A stretch of 64,000 bases of DNA from Streptomyces piniterrae (lineage in GTDB: Bacteria; Actinomycetota; Actinomycetes; Streptomycetales; Streptomycetaceae), in assembly GCF_005048155.1 (NCBI RefSeq), contig NZ_SUMB01000014.1, positions 62,001 through 126,000 on the forward strand. The letters run 5' to 3'. Position 1 is the stretch's first letter. Each line of letters starts with the position of its first letter. Shown here in pieces: positions 1 to 7,887 of the stretch. The notes under the pieces were generated by a model. The model was given only the letters and a program-made list of their open reading frames with translations, was not told the DNA's origin and did no database searches. Made by a program: the position numbers and the translations under genes.

Positions 1-165
1 CCAGTTCTTGCCGTTGGCCGCCGACCAGACCGCGAGCACCGTGACGCCCAGCAGCCGGACCGCCGCGTACGCCGCGAGCGCGGGGGCGGCGCGGCGCAGT
101 GCGGCCCGGAGGGTGGGGGCGCACGGCGTCCGGCCGGGGGCGGCGGTAGCGGCAAGATCGTTCAC
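1..165 (-). CDS. N-terminus of a polytopic membrane protein (cut by window edge)
   Basis: Only the first 55 codons are present, reading leftward out of the window from a GTG at 165. A short soluble, Arg/Pro-rich leader is followed by one hydrophobic segment (AYAAVRLLGVTVLAVWSA) ending in ANGKNW. This layout resembles the first membrane helix of actinobacterial PIG-V-like or GT39-like mannosyltransferases, but 55 residues cannot prove it. A GTG further upstream in the same frame is an alternative start. It is divergent from the drug transporter starting at 377. Confidence 0.5.
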   Translation of the reverse strand, partial: MNDLAATAAPGRTPCAPTLRAALRRAAPALAAYAAVRLLGVTVLAVWSAANGKNW

Positions 166-376
166 CCGGTCGATTATCCAGGTGGCCGAAGTGCGCCCGT
201 CCACGGCGGGTGCGGGAACGCCGGGCCCTGCGATGAGCGTCTCATCGTGAGGTGAGCCACGCGGGACCTCGGGCGACTCGCGTAGTCTGACGTCTCAACT
301 CGCCCGTGCCACCGGTTTCCCCGGGGCGTTTTCGCGCCCTGCTACGCGGCCGCGAGAGCATGACAGGAGGTACTGC

Positions 377-2020
377 ATGTCCGGGACGACCACGTCCGGC
401 AGTGGACGGACGACTGGTGTTCCCCGGCTTTCAGGCGGCGGCGTCAACCGCTGGACCGTGCTGATCGTGCTCTGTGTCAGTCTGCTGTTCGTCGCGCTGG
501 ACACCACGATCCTTTACGTGGCCGTGCCCTCCGTCACCGAGGACCTGCGGCCCGGTCCGGTGGAACTGCTCTGGATCGTCGACGTCTACCCGCTGATAGC
601 GGCGTCGCTGCTGATCCTCTTCGGCACTCTCGGCGACCGCGTCGGCCGCCGTCGCATCCTCCTCCTCGGCTACGGCCTCTTCGGTCTGGCGTCGGCGGCC
701 GCCGCGCTCGCGCCCAACCCGCAGATCCTGATGGTGGCGCGCGCCCTGCTCGGCATCGGCGGCGCGATGATCATGCCCGCGACGCTGTCGATCCTGCGCC
801 AGGTCTTCCCCGACCGGCGGGAACGCGCGGTCGCCATCGGCGTCTGGAGCGCGGTGGCCGCGGTCGGCGCCGCGGTGGGTCCGGTCCTCGGCGGCTTCCT
901 CGTGGAGAACTTCTGGTGGGGCTCGGTCTTCCTCATCAACATCCCGATGATGGCCGCGATGCTCCTGATAGGCCGCTGGCTGCTGCCGGAGTCGCGCGGT
1001 GAGCGCAACGGCCCGTGGGACGTGATCGGCGCGGTTGTCGCGGCGCTCGGTGTGCTGGGCATCGTCCTCGGCGTCAAGCGGATCGGCAGCGGGGCCGCGG
1101 TGGTCGGCCTCACCACGCTCGTGCCCATCGTCGTCGGTGTGCTGCTGCTGGTCCTCTTCGTACACCGGCAGCGCCGTCGCGCACACCCGCTGATCGATAT
1201 GCGGCTGTTCGCCCGGCCCGCGTTCGGCACCTCCGTCGGCTGCATCGTGCTGGCGATGCTGGCCCTGGTGGGGCTCCAGCTGATCGCCGTCCAGTACCTC
1301 CAGCTCGTCCTCGGGCTGAGCCCGCTGGAGACCGGTGTGCGGATGCTGCCGCTGGTCTTCGCCGCGATGGCCGCCGGCCTCACCGGCTCGCGGATGCTGC
1401 AGGCCCTCGGCCCGCGCGCGATGGTCTCCCTCGGCTTCACGTTGACCGCCGTCGCGGTGCTGTGCCTGCTGATGATGAGCAAGGAGGACCGCGTCTGGCT
1501 GCTGGCCCTGGGCTTCGTCCTGCTCGGCTTCGGCTTCCAGTCCACGCTGTTCGGCGCCTACGAGTCCATGCTCAGTGAGGCGCCCGCCGAACAGGCCGGC
1601 GGCGCCGCCGCCCTCGGCGAGACCTCCTACCAGCTCGGTGCGGGCATCGGCGTCGCCCTGCTCGGCAGTGTCATGAACGCCGCCTACGCGCCGGGCCTCG
1701 CACATGTGCAGGGCGTGCCCGGCCGCGCCTCCGCCGCGGCGTCGCATTCGCTCGGCGAGGCGTACAAGGTGGCCGCCGACCTCGGTGACTCCGCGAAGAG
1801 CGCGCTCCGCGTGGCCGCCCGGGACTCCTTCATCCACGGGCTGCATGTCACCCTGATCGCCAGCGCCGTGCTGCTGCTGATCGGCGCGGGCATCGCGCTG
1901 CGCCTGCCGCGCCGGGCCGCGGAATCCACCGAGCGGGCCGAGGGCGGGACGGCCGTTGCGGAGAGCACCCTGGCCGCCGCCCGTGACGTGGAACCGGCCC
2001 CGGCGAGCTCCGGCCGCTGA
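377..2020 (+). CDS. MFS drug:proton antiporter, DHA2 (14-TMS) family
   Basis: 547 residues, the usual length for DHA2/EmrB-QacA exporters, which pump hydrophobic cations or antibiotics outward with protons. Visible features: the first helix carries LDTTILYVAVP (about residues 41-51, motif D1 type), motif A GTLGDRVGRRR lies at about 83-93, and repeated Gly/Pro-rich helices (AVGAAVGPVLGG) give the antiporter motif C. The C-terminal 40 residues are soluble and Ala/Glu-rich. An AGGAGGT ribosome site ends seven bases before the ATG, fixing the start. The substrate cannot be told from sequence. No regulator gene is adjacent inside the window. Confidence 0.93.
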   Translation: MSGTTTSGSGRTTGVPRLSGGGVNRWTVLIVLCVSLLFVALDTTILYVAVPSVTEDLRPGPVELLWIVDVYPLIAASLLILFGTLGDRVGRRRILLLGYGLFGLASAAAALAPNPQILMVARALLGIGGAMIMPATLSILRQVFPDRRERAVAIGVWSAVAAVGAAVGPVLGGFLVENFWWGSVFLINIPMMAAMLLIGRWLLPESRGERNGPWDVIGAVVAALGVLGIVLGVKRIGSGAAVVGLTTLVPIVVGVLLLVLFVHRQRRRAHPLIDMRLFARPAFGTSVGCIVLAMLALVGLQLIAVQYLQLVLGLSPLETGVRMLPLVFAAMAAGLTGSRMLQALGPRAMVSLGFTLTAVAVLCLLMMSKEDRVWLLALGFVLLGFGFQSTLFGAYESMLSEAPAEQAGGAAALGETSYQLGAGIGVALLGSVMNAAYAPGLAHVQGVPGRASAAASHSLGEAYKVAADLGDSAKSALRVAARDSFIHGLHVTLIASAVLLLIGAGIALRLPRRAAESTERAEGGTAVAESTLAAARDVEPAPASSGR

Positions 2021-2106
2021 CGCCTGCCGGTCGAGCCTTACGGCCGGGTGCTACCGGCGGTGACCCTTGCCGGGCGGTCGGGCGGACCGTACCGTCGGAC
2101 GCGCAT

Positions 2107-2123
2107 AACTACCACCGCTAGTT
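2107..2123. promoter_or_regulatory. Operator AACTA-N7-TAGTT, copy 1
   Basis: The 17 bp reads AACTACCACCGCTAGTT, an interrupted palindrome 34 bp before the acyl-CoA dehydrogenase start. Near-identical sites occur at 56384-56400 and 62552-62568; the last, read on the other strand, differs at one base. Size and symmetry fit a TetR-family operator. The best candidate binder is the TetR encoded at 61880-62524, which carries a copy in its own divergent promoter. Confidence 0.8.
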
Positions 2124-2157
2124 TTCGCGCGAGCGCCGCACCCGCCGGAGGCCACCC

Positions 2158-3372
2158 ATGCCAGCACAGCCGTCCGCAGCTTCCGCAGCTTCCTCGACGG
2201 TTCCGCCGTTCGACCCCCGCGATCCGCTGGGCATCGACGACCTGCTCACCGACGAGGACCGCGCGGTCCGCGGCACCGTCCGCCAGTGGGCCGCCGACCG
2301 CGTCCTGCCGGACATCGCCGACTGGTACGAGCGCGGCGAACTCCCCGGTATCCGCGAGCTGGCCCGCGAGCTCGGCGCCCTCGGCGCGCTCGGGATGTCC
2401 CTGACCGGCTACGGCTGCGCGGGCGCCTCCGCCGTCCAGTACGGCCTGGCCTGTCTGGAGCTGGAGGCCGCCGACTCCGGCATCCGCTCGCTGGTCTCCG
2501 TCCAGGGTTCGCTCGCCATGTACGCGATTCACCGTTTCGGGTCCGAGGAACAGAAGCAGCGGTGGCTGCCGGGCATGGCGGCCGGCGAGATCATCGGCTG
2601 CTTCGGCCTCACCGAGCCCGACCACGGCTCCGACCCCGCCGGCATGCGGACCTACGCCAAGAAGGACGGCACGGACTGGGTGCTGAACGGGCGCAAGATG
2701 TGGATCACCAACGGGTCGGTGGCCGGCGTCGCCGTCGTCTGGGCCCGTACGGACGAGGGCATCAGGGGCTTTGCCGTGCCCACCGACACCCCGGGGTTCG
2801 CCGCCCCCGAGATCAAGCACAAGTGGTCCCTGCGCGCCTCGGTGACCAGCGAACTCGTGATGGACGACGTGCGGCTGCCGGCCGACGCGGTCCTTCCCGG
2901 CGTCACGGGTCTGCGCGGCCCGCTCAGCTGTCTCAGCCACGCCCGCTACGGCATCGTCTGGGGCTCGATGGGCGCGGCCCGCGCCAGCTTCGAGTCGGCG
3001 CTGGAGTACGCGAAGACGCGCGAGCAGTTCGACCGTCCCATCGGGGGCTTCCAGCTCACCCAGGCCAAGCTCGCCGACATGGCCGTCGAGCTGCACAAGG
3101 GGATTCTGCTGGCCCATCACCTGGGGCGGCGGATGGACGCGGGGCGGCTGCGCCCCGAGCAGATCAGCTTCGGCAAGCTGAACAACGTGCGCGAGGCGAT
3201 CGAGATCTGCCGCACCGCCCGGACGATCCTGGGCGCCAACGGGATCTCACTGGAGTACCCCGTCATGCGGCATGCGACCAACCTCGAATCGGTGCTGACG
3301 TACGAGGGCACCGTCGAAATGCATCAGCTGGTGCTGGGCAAGGCGCTCACCGGTCTCGACGCCTTCCGGTGA
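2158..3372 (+). CDS. Acyl-CoA dehydrogenase, glutaryl-CoA dehydrogenase-like
   Basis: 404 residues with the three-part acyl-CoA dehydrogenase fold: N-terminal helical domain, middle beta domain (CFGLTEPDHGSDP, then KMWITNGS, the FAD/substrate loop) and C-terminal helical domain (REQFDRPIGGFQLTQAKLAD). The late motif TYEGT places the catalytic base Glu at about 383, as in glutaryl-CoA dehydrogenase rather than isovaleryl-CoA type. Such enzymes oxidise glutaryl-CoA to crotonyl-CoA in lysine/tryptophan breakdown and pass electrons to ETF. A GGAGG site sits before the ATG. The upstream palindrome at 2107-2123 suggests repression by the TetR encoded near 62 kb. Exact substrate is inferred. Confidence 0.9.
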   Translation: MPAQPSAASAASSTVPPFDPRDPLGIDDLLTDEDRAVRGTVRQWAADRVLPDIADWYERGELPGIRELARELGALGALGMSLTGYGCAGASAVQYGLACLELEAADSGIRSLVSVQGSLAMYAIHRFGSEEQKQRWLPGMAAGEIIGCFGLTEPDHGSDPAGMRTYAKKDGTDWVLNGRKMWITNGSVAGVAVVWARTDEGIRGFAVPTDTPGFAAPEIKHKWSLRASVTSELVMDDVRLPADAVLPGVTGLRGPLSCLSHARYGIVWGSMGAARASFESALEYAKTREQFDRPIGGFQLTQAKLADMAVELHKGILLAHHLGRRMDAGRLRPEQISFGKLNNVREAIEICRTARTILGANGISLEYPVMRHATNLESVLTYEGTVEMHQLVLGKALTGLDAFR

Positions 3373-3442
3373 GCCGGAGGGCGCGGGGGAGGTGCGGACG
3401 GGCGTGCGGTGAGCGCCCCGATCAGCGACATGCTGCATTACC

Positions 3443-3460
3443 CCGGGGGGCGACCCCCGG
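3443..3460. terminator. Weak hairpin between convergent genes
   Basis: CCGGGGG and CCCCCGG arms with a four-base loop lie between the convergent acyl-CoA dehydrogenase and sepF-like genes. It has no U-tract, and the arms are short, so it is only a possible shared terminator. Confidence 0.35.
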
Positions 3461-3483
3461 ACCCCCAGCCGAAACGATGACGC

Positions 3484-3927
3484 TCAGCTCTGGTTGAAGA
3501 ATCCGCCGGGCCGGCGGCCCTCGCCGCTGACCACCTTGTAGTCGGCGGGGGTGAGCAGGAAGACCCTGGTGGCGACCCGCTCGATCGAACCGCGCAGGCC
3601 GAAGGTCAGGCCGGCCGCGAAGTCCACCACGCGCTTGGCGTCGGCGGGCTCCATGGACGTCAGATTGACGATCACCGGGACGCCGTCCCGGAAGAGCTCG
3701 CCGATGCCGCGGGCGTCGCGGAACCCGTCCGGGGTGACCGTGGCGATGCGGGTGCCCTGGTCCTGGGCGGCCTCGTCGGCCACCCGGATCCGGGGGTCGG
3801 TCACCCAGGAGTCGTCGCCCGGGTTTCTGGCCTCGGGGCCCTCGGCGTAGTCGTCGTCGTAGTAGCGCTCGTCATCGTTGTCGTCGACGAGGCCAAGCCA
3901 GGCACTCGCCTTGCGCACCGATCCCAT
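3484..3927 (-). CDS. SepF family cell-division protein (SflA/SflB-like paralogue)
   Basis: 147 residues. Residues 1-55 are an acidic, Tyr-rich linker (DDNDDERYYDDDYAEG) after a short N-terminus that could be a membrane-tether helix (MGSVRKASAWLGL). Residues about 60-140 match the SepF domain: IATVTPDGFRDARGIGELFRDG, then VIVNLTSMEPADAKRVVDFAAGLTFG (split here), and VFLLTPADYKV. SepF links FtsZ to the membrane. Streptomyces carry SepF plus two SepF-like proteins, SflA and SflB. It stands outside the dcw cluster, and its neighbourhood (DnaE2, lipase and LPMO nearby) fits a paralogue rather than SepF itself. A GAGGAGG site precedes the ATG. Confidence 0.88.
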   Translation of the reverse strand: MGSVRKASAWLGLVDDNDDERYYDDDYAEGPEARNPGDDSWVTDPRIRVADEAAQDQGTRIATVTPDGFRDARGIGELFRDGVPVIVNLTSMEPADAKRVVDFAAGLTFGLRGSIERVATRVFLLTPADYKVVSGEGRRPGGFFNQS

Positions 3928-4280
3928 TGACGCCTCCTCTCACCCGTGTGTCTGTGTTCCGCCTCTCTATGGTCGTCCATGATGCGGAGGGTGTGCCAAG
4001 TGGATAGCCGCCGCACGGGGGGTTCGTGACACATCTGGTGCAAAGAGGTTGGCGTGTCATCAGATCCCGTGTCCTGGACGGGAACTGACAGTGCGACGGA
4101 TGTCACGGTCGGTACGCATCCGGCAGGTCGACAGCTGGTCGGGCGGAGCCAAGATCGTACCGTGAGGTCGGTTCGGGCATGAGACCAGGGCATATGTCCA
4201 GGGTTGGGATTGACGCCTGACTGATAGGCCGATGATCGGGCGATCGCCGCTCCCGCCCAGGTGTGGAAGGGTTGACCGCC
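3928..4280. other. Divergent intergenic region, sepF-like/DUF1684
   Basis: 353 bp between divergent starts, AT-richer than the genes. The ribosome site of the sepF-like gene is at its left end. It must hold both promoters. A TTGACG at 4210-4215 could be a minus-35 box, but no convincing minus-10 follows at 16-18 bp. No small gene is supported. Confidence 0.5.
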
Positions 4281-5066
4281 ATGAGCGACTCGCGACTCCA
4301 GGAGTGGCAGGACTGGCACGAGCGGCGCCTTGCGACCGTCTCCGCGCCGTACGGCCCGCTCGCCCTGACCGGCACGTACTGGCTGTCCGACCACCCGGAC
4401 GGCCATGTCGAGGGCCTGCCGGGCGTCTGGACGCCGGAGGGTGACGGGGTCGTCCTGCGGGCCGCCGCCGAGGACCGGCTGACCGTCGACGGCAGGCCGC
4501 TGACCGGCGAGGTCCGGCTCGGCCAGGACACCGCGCCGGACGCCACCCGGGTCGCGCGGGGCGGGCGCCATCTGCTGGTGCTGTGCCGCGAGGGCCAGTG
4601 GGCGGTTCGCGACTTCGACCCGGATTCCGCCGCCCGCCGTACGTTCGCCGGCATCGACGTCTACGACCACGACGAACGCTGGGTGCGACCCGGCCTGTTC
4701 CGCCCGTACGCGCAGGGGCGCACCGTCCGGGTCCGCAACGCCGACGGAGAGCGGCGCGGCCTCGGTCTGGCCGGCGAGCTCGTCTTCACCCTCGACGGCG
4801 ACGAACACACCCTCCAGGTCGCGGTCGAGGGTGACGGTTCCCTGTGGGCCGTACTCGCCGACGCCACCAGCGGCACCGACACCTACCGCTTCCGGTTCCT
4901 GCGGCCGCCCGCGCCCGCGGAGGACGGCACCGTCACCGTCGACTTCAACCGGGTCCTGCTGCCGCCGTGCGCCTTCGCGGACCACTTCATCTGCCCGTTC
5001 CCGCCGCCCGGCAACACCCTGCCGATCGAGCTGCGGGCCGGTGAGCGGAACCGCCGCACCGACTGA
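4281..5066 (+). CDS. DUF1684 domain protein
   Basis: 261 residues from the ATG at 4281, which follows GGAAGG; an in-frame GTG at 4263 would add six residues. The family's signature is the C-terminal stretch with DFNRVLLPPCAF, then CPFPPPGNTLPIELRAGE, at about 220-255. The first part resembles LTGTYWL followed by a beta-rich region. DUF1684 proteins are cytosolic, common in actinobacteria and lack an assigned reaction. No signal peptide or membrane segment is seen. A strong terminator follows immediately, so it appears monocistronic. Confidence 0.88.
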   Translation: MSDSRLQEWQDWHERRLATVSAPYGPLALTGTYWLSDHPDGHVEGLPGVWTPEGDGVVLRAAAEDRLTVDGRPLTGEVRLGQDTAPDATRVARGGRHLLVLCREGQWAVRDFDPDSAARRTFAGIDVYDHDERWVRPGLFRPYAQGRTVRVRNADGERRGLGLAGELVFTLDGDEHTLQVAVEGDGSLWAVLADATSGTDTYRFRFLRPPAPAEDGTVTVDFNRVLLPPCAFADHFICPFPPPGNTLPIELRAGERNRRTD

Positions 5067-5094
5067 CCCGTCCCACCCCCGACCGAGGGGGTCG

Positions 5095-5140
5095 ACACGC
5101 CGCCCCGGCAGCCCCGAAACAGGCTGCCGGGGCGGCGTGT
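5095..5140 (+). terminator. Strong intrinsic-type terminator after DUF1684 gene
   Basis: Perfect 19-bp arms at 5095-5113 and 5122-5140 enclose the eight-base loop CCGAAACA. The stem is very GC-rich and lies 29 bp after the stop codon. It should insulate the protease gene downstream. Confidence 0.85.
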
Positions 5141-5241
5141 TGCGCGTATCGATCATGTGGGACGGCAGCGGTTTGTGTCGGGCGGAAGACATTTGTGTGG
5201 CCCTCTTGCGCTGCGGGGCCGGCGCGCCCGACACTCCGGAT

Positions 5242-5251
5242 CAAGCGCTTG
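5242..5251. promoter_or_regulatory. CAAGCGCTTG palindrome upstream of protease gene
   Basis: A perfect 10-bp palindrome 102 bp before the streptogrisin B-like start. A related AAGCGCTTG core lies at 63843-63851 before the partial regulator at the right edge. The core matches the general type bound by KstR2/TetR regulators, but its function here is inferred only. Confidence 0.35.
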
Positions 5252-5353
5252 TCAGGGACACGCGGAAGCGGAACGTGCGGATTCCCGCGTGCCCTTCGGC
5301 TGCGCCTCACGGGCCGCCCACAGGTGGCCCCCCGATCCCCCTCGGAGGAATCA

Positions 5354-6262
5354 GTGAGGAACGAGCGCACCACCCCCCGCAGCGGCGTAGCGAGACGCAC
5401 CCGGCTGATCGCCGTGGCGTCCGGGCTGGTGGCCGTCGGAGCCATCGCCATCCCCCACGCCAATGCCCAGAACCCCGCACCCGCCCGGACGTTCAGTGCC
5501 ACCCAGCTCGCCGCCGCCGGTGACGCGGTGCGCACCGCCGATGTCGCGGGCACCGCATGGCACGTGGACCAGGCCACCCACACCCTTGTCGTCACCGCCG
5601 ACAGCACCGTCTCCCAGGCCGGGATAGCCAGGATCGAACGGGCCGCGGGCGGCAACGCCGGCGCGCTGCGCATCGAGCGCGTCGCGGGCACGTTCCGCAA
5701 GTTCATCTCCGGCGGCGACGCCATCTACGCGCCGAGCTGGCGCTGCTCGCTCGGTTTCAACGTCCGCAGCGGCAGCACCTATTACTTCCTGACGGCCGGG
5801 CACTGCACCGAGGGCAACCCGGGCTGGTACACCAACTCCTCGCGCTCCACGAGCATCGGCCCGACCGCCGGCTCCAGCTTCCCCGGCAACGACTACGGCA
5901 TCGTGAAGTACACCAACACGTCCCTGTCGCACCCCGGAACCGTCGGCGGCCAGGACATCACCAGCGCGGGCACCCCGAGCGTCGGCCAGTCGGTCACCCG
6001 CCGGGGCTCCACCACCGGCACCCACAGCGGCCAGGTCACCGCGCTGAACTCCACCGTCAACTACGGCGGCGGCGACATCGTCTCCGGACTCATCAAGACC
6101 ACCGTCTGCGCCGAGCCCGGCGACAGCGGCGGCCCGCTCTACTCCGGGACCAAGGCCCTCGGCCTCACCTCCGGCGGCAGCGGCGACTGCACCTCCGGCG
6201 GTACGACGTTCTTCCAGCCCGTCACGGAGGCGCTCAGCGCGTACGGCGTGAGCGTGTACTGA
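5354..6262 (+). CDS. sprB: Streptogrisin B-like serine protease (S1 family), pre-pro-enzyme
   Basis: 302 residues from a GTG preceded by GGAGG with good spacing. Residues 1-39 are a signal peptide (two Arg near residues 15-16, hydrophobic core, cleavage near ANA). Residues 40-117 are the alpha-lytic-type propeptide needed for folding. Maturation is predicted before I118 of ISGGDAIY. The triad lies in TAGHC (His), GNDYGI (Asp) and GDSGGP (Ser). The mature half is very close to memory of streptogrisin B (FNVRSGSTYYFLTAGHC, SAYGVSVY C-terminus). It is secreted and chymotrypsin-like. A second such protease and an SSI inhibitor follow within 4 kb. Confidence 0.93.
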   Translation: MRNERTTPRSGVARRTRLIAVASGLVAVGAIAIPHANAQNPAPARTFSATQLAAAGDAVRTADVAGTAWHVDQATHTLVVTADSTVSQAGIARIERAAGGNAGALRIERVAGTFRKFISGGDAIYAPSWRCSLGFNVRSGSTYYFLTAGHCTEGNPGWYTNSSRSTSIGPTAGSSFPGNDYGIVKYTNTSLSHPGTVGGQDITSAGTPSVGQSVTRRGSTTGTHSGQVTALNSTVNYGGGDIVSGLIKTTVCAEPGDSGGPLYSGTKALGLTSGGSGDCTSGGTTFFQPVTEALSAYGVSVY

Positions 6263-6311
6263 CGGCCTGCGCACCCGACCGTCCGACCGGCGCCGGACCG
6301 GTCGGCCGCAA

Positions 6312-6341
6312 GGGCCCCCGTCAGCCGGCGGACGGGGGCCC
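6312..6341 (+). terminator. Hairpin terminator after streptogrisin B-like gene
   Basis: GGGCCCCCGTC and GACGGGGGCCC form perfect 11-bp arms around an eight-base loop, about 50 bp after the protease stop. It separates the protease from the slipin gene. Confidence 0.75.
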
Positions 6342-6456
6342 GGCGGGCCCTACCGCGTACCTCGACCGCCCTTCGAACCGGGCATACCATGGCAAGTGAG
6401 AGCGACTCGGGCGGCAGACGCGGTAGACAGCGGCGGACGGCAGACGTCAGGGGGCC

Positions 6457-7383
6457 GTGATGGTCGAAGAACTGGTGACGGCCGGAGTGGCGCTGGCATG
6501 CACCGGCGCCGTGTATCTCATGGCGGCGGCGCGGGTGGTCAAGCAGTACGAACGCGGTGTGGTGTTCCGGCTCGGCCGGCTGGCCTCCGCGGTACGCGGT
6601 CCGGGCTTCACCATGATCGTTCCGGGCATCGACCGGATGCGCAAGGTCAACATGCAGATCGTCACGATGCCGGTGCCCGCCCAGGAAGGCATCACCCGCG
6701 ACAACGTCACGGTCCGGGTCGACGCCGTCGTCTATTTCAAGGTGGTGGACGCCGCCGACGCGGTCATCCGGGTCGAGGACTACCGCTTCGCGGTGTCGCA
6801 GATGGCACAGACCTCACTGCGGTCGATCATCGGCAAGAGTGAGCTGGACGATCTGCTGTCCAACCGGGAGAAGCTCAATCAGGGGCTGGAGCTGATGATG
6901 GACAGCCCGGCCATCGGCTGGGGTGTGAGCGTCGACCGGGTGGAGATCAAGGACGTCTCGCTGCCGGAGACGATGAAGCGGTCGATGGCCCGCCAGGCGG
7001 AGGCCACCCGTGACCGGCGGGCCCGCGTGATCAACGCCGACGCCGAGCTGCAGGCGTCGAGGAAGCTGGCCGAGGCGGCCCAGGCGATGTCCGATCAGCC
7101 CGCGGCGCTGCAACTGCGGCTGCTGCAGACCGTGGTGGCGGTCGCCGCCGAGAAGAACTCCACGCTCGTCCTGCCGTTCCCGGTGGAGCTGCTGCGGTTC
7201 CTGGAGCGCTCCGGCCTGCAGGCCCAGGCGCAGACGGCGAAGGCCGAGGCGGAGCGGGAGCGGGAGCGGGCGTCCGGCCCGGTGGTCGCCGAGCCGTCGC
7301 CGCCGCGCGCGGTCGCCGTCGCCGATGAGATCGAGCTGCCGCCGACGCTGGAGGACCTGCCCGAGGCGGAGAACCTGGTGTAG
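6457..7383 (+). CDS. Slipin/stomatin-like SPFH membrane protein
   Basis: 308 residues. One N-terminal membrane segment (TAGVALACTGAVYLMAAA, about 8-25) is followed by an SPFH/band-7 domain: QYERGVVFRLGR, PGFTMIVPGID, NVTVRVDAVVYFKV and RSIIGKSELDDLLSNRE. A helical, Ala/Glu-rich region (VINADAELQASRKLAEAAQAM) gives coiled-coil oligomerisation. Slipins organise membrane microdomains and often pair with an NfeD protease; none is adjacent here. GTG 6457 and ATG 6460 are both possible starts. The stop codon sits inside a GTGTAG repeat. Confidence 0.92.
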   Translation: MMVEELVTAGVALACTGAVYLMAAARVVKQYERGVVFRLGRLASAVRGPGFTMIVPGIDRMRKVNMQIVTMPVPAQEGITRDNVTVRVDAVVYFKVVDAADAVIRVEDYRFAVSQMAQTSLRSIIGKSELDDLLSNREKLNQGLELMMDSPAIGWGVSVDRVEIKDVSLPETMKRSMARQAEATRDRRARVINADAELQASRKLAEAAQAMSDQPAALQLRLLQTVVAVAAEKNSTLVLPFPVELLRFLERSGLQAQAQTAKAEAERERERASGPVVAEPSPPRAVAVADEIELPPTLEDLPEAENLV

Positions 7384-7401
7384 GTGTAGGTGTAGGTGTA
7401 G
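7378..7401. repeat. GTGTAG hexanucleotide repeat, four copies
   Basis: Four perfect tandem copies start in the last codon of the slipin gene; the first copy supplies its TAG stop. Each further copy brings another in-frame TAG. Such short arrays can slip during replication, though the extra stops make slippage harmless to the protein. Confidence 0.9.
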
Positions 7402-7471
7402 GGGCCGGGGGAGCCAGGCCCTGGGGGGCCGGGGTCGAGGCGGCGCCGGACCCGGACCCGGACGAGACCTG

Positions 7472-7512
7472 ATCGCCGTATATGCCCGGTAAAGCCGGTC
7501 GTATACGGCGAT
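7472..7512 (+). terminator. Long-arm hairpin after slipin gene
   Basis: ATCGCCGTATA at 7472-7482 pairs perfectly with TATACGGCGAT at 7502-7512; the 19-base interior contains a smaller CCGG/CCGG stem. It lies 90 bp after the slipin stop. It is more AT-rich than other terminators here, so a regulatory role is possible. Confidence 0.55.
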
Positions 7513-7759
7513 TCCGTTTGCTCGTGCATTCCCTCCGGGCCCGCCCCAGGGGTGCTTTCCGGACAGATGCGAGCCCCCGTAGCCCTCACCCGGTGCCTCC
7601 CGCCCGCTGTCCCGCGTGGCCGTCGGTGTCCGCACGGGGAAACGACGTGCGCGGATACCGGTGTGACCGGCGTGTGAGGGAACGGTGAACTCCCGCACTC
7701 GAGACCGGAACTCGGTCTTGTGGACGAGTGAGAGGGGTGGGAATACTCTCCTCCGCACG

Positions 7760-7770
7760 TTGGCATGGAC
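7760..7770 (+). promoter_or_regulatory. TTGGCATGGAC motif, copy 1
   Basis: This 11-mer lies 118 bp before the second S1 protease. The same 11-mer lies at 45087-45097, 65 bp before the SGNH esterase. Both genes encode secreted hydrolases, so a shared control element is possible. No clear minus-10 partner is seen at standard spacing. Confidence 0.4.
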
Positions 7771-7887
7771 GCGACTCCCCGAGGTGCGGCTACGAGGGGC
7801 GGACCCGTTCGTGTCCTCATTCCTCACACTCTCCGGGCCCGTGTTCTCCCCACAGAGCGGGCCCATCCCCCCACGGGAGGCTCTGAG

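Larger units (their letters stand above)
7384..7887. other. Intergenic region before second S1 protease
   Basis: 504 bp. It holds the tail of the GTGTAG repeat, GGACCC-type short repeats near 7445, a hairpin at 7472-7512, the motif TTGGCATGGAC at 7760-7770 that recurs before the SGNH esterase, and the GGGAGG ribosome site at 7875-7880. The open frame running into the protease from 7765 is read as untranslated leader because the ribosome site favours the TTG at 7888. I see no separate gene. Confidence 0.6.
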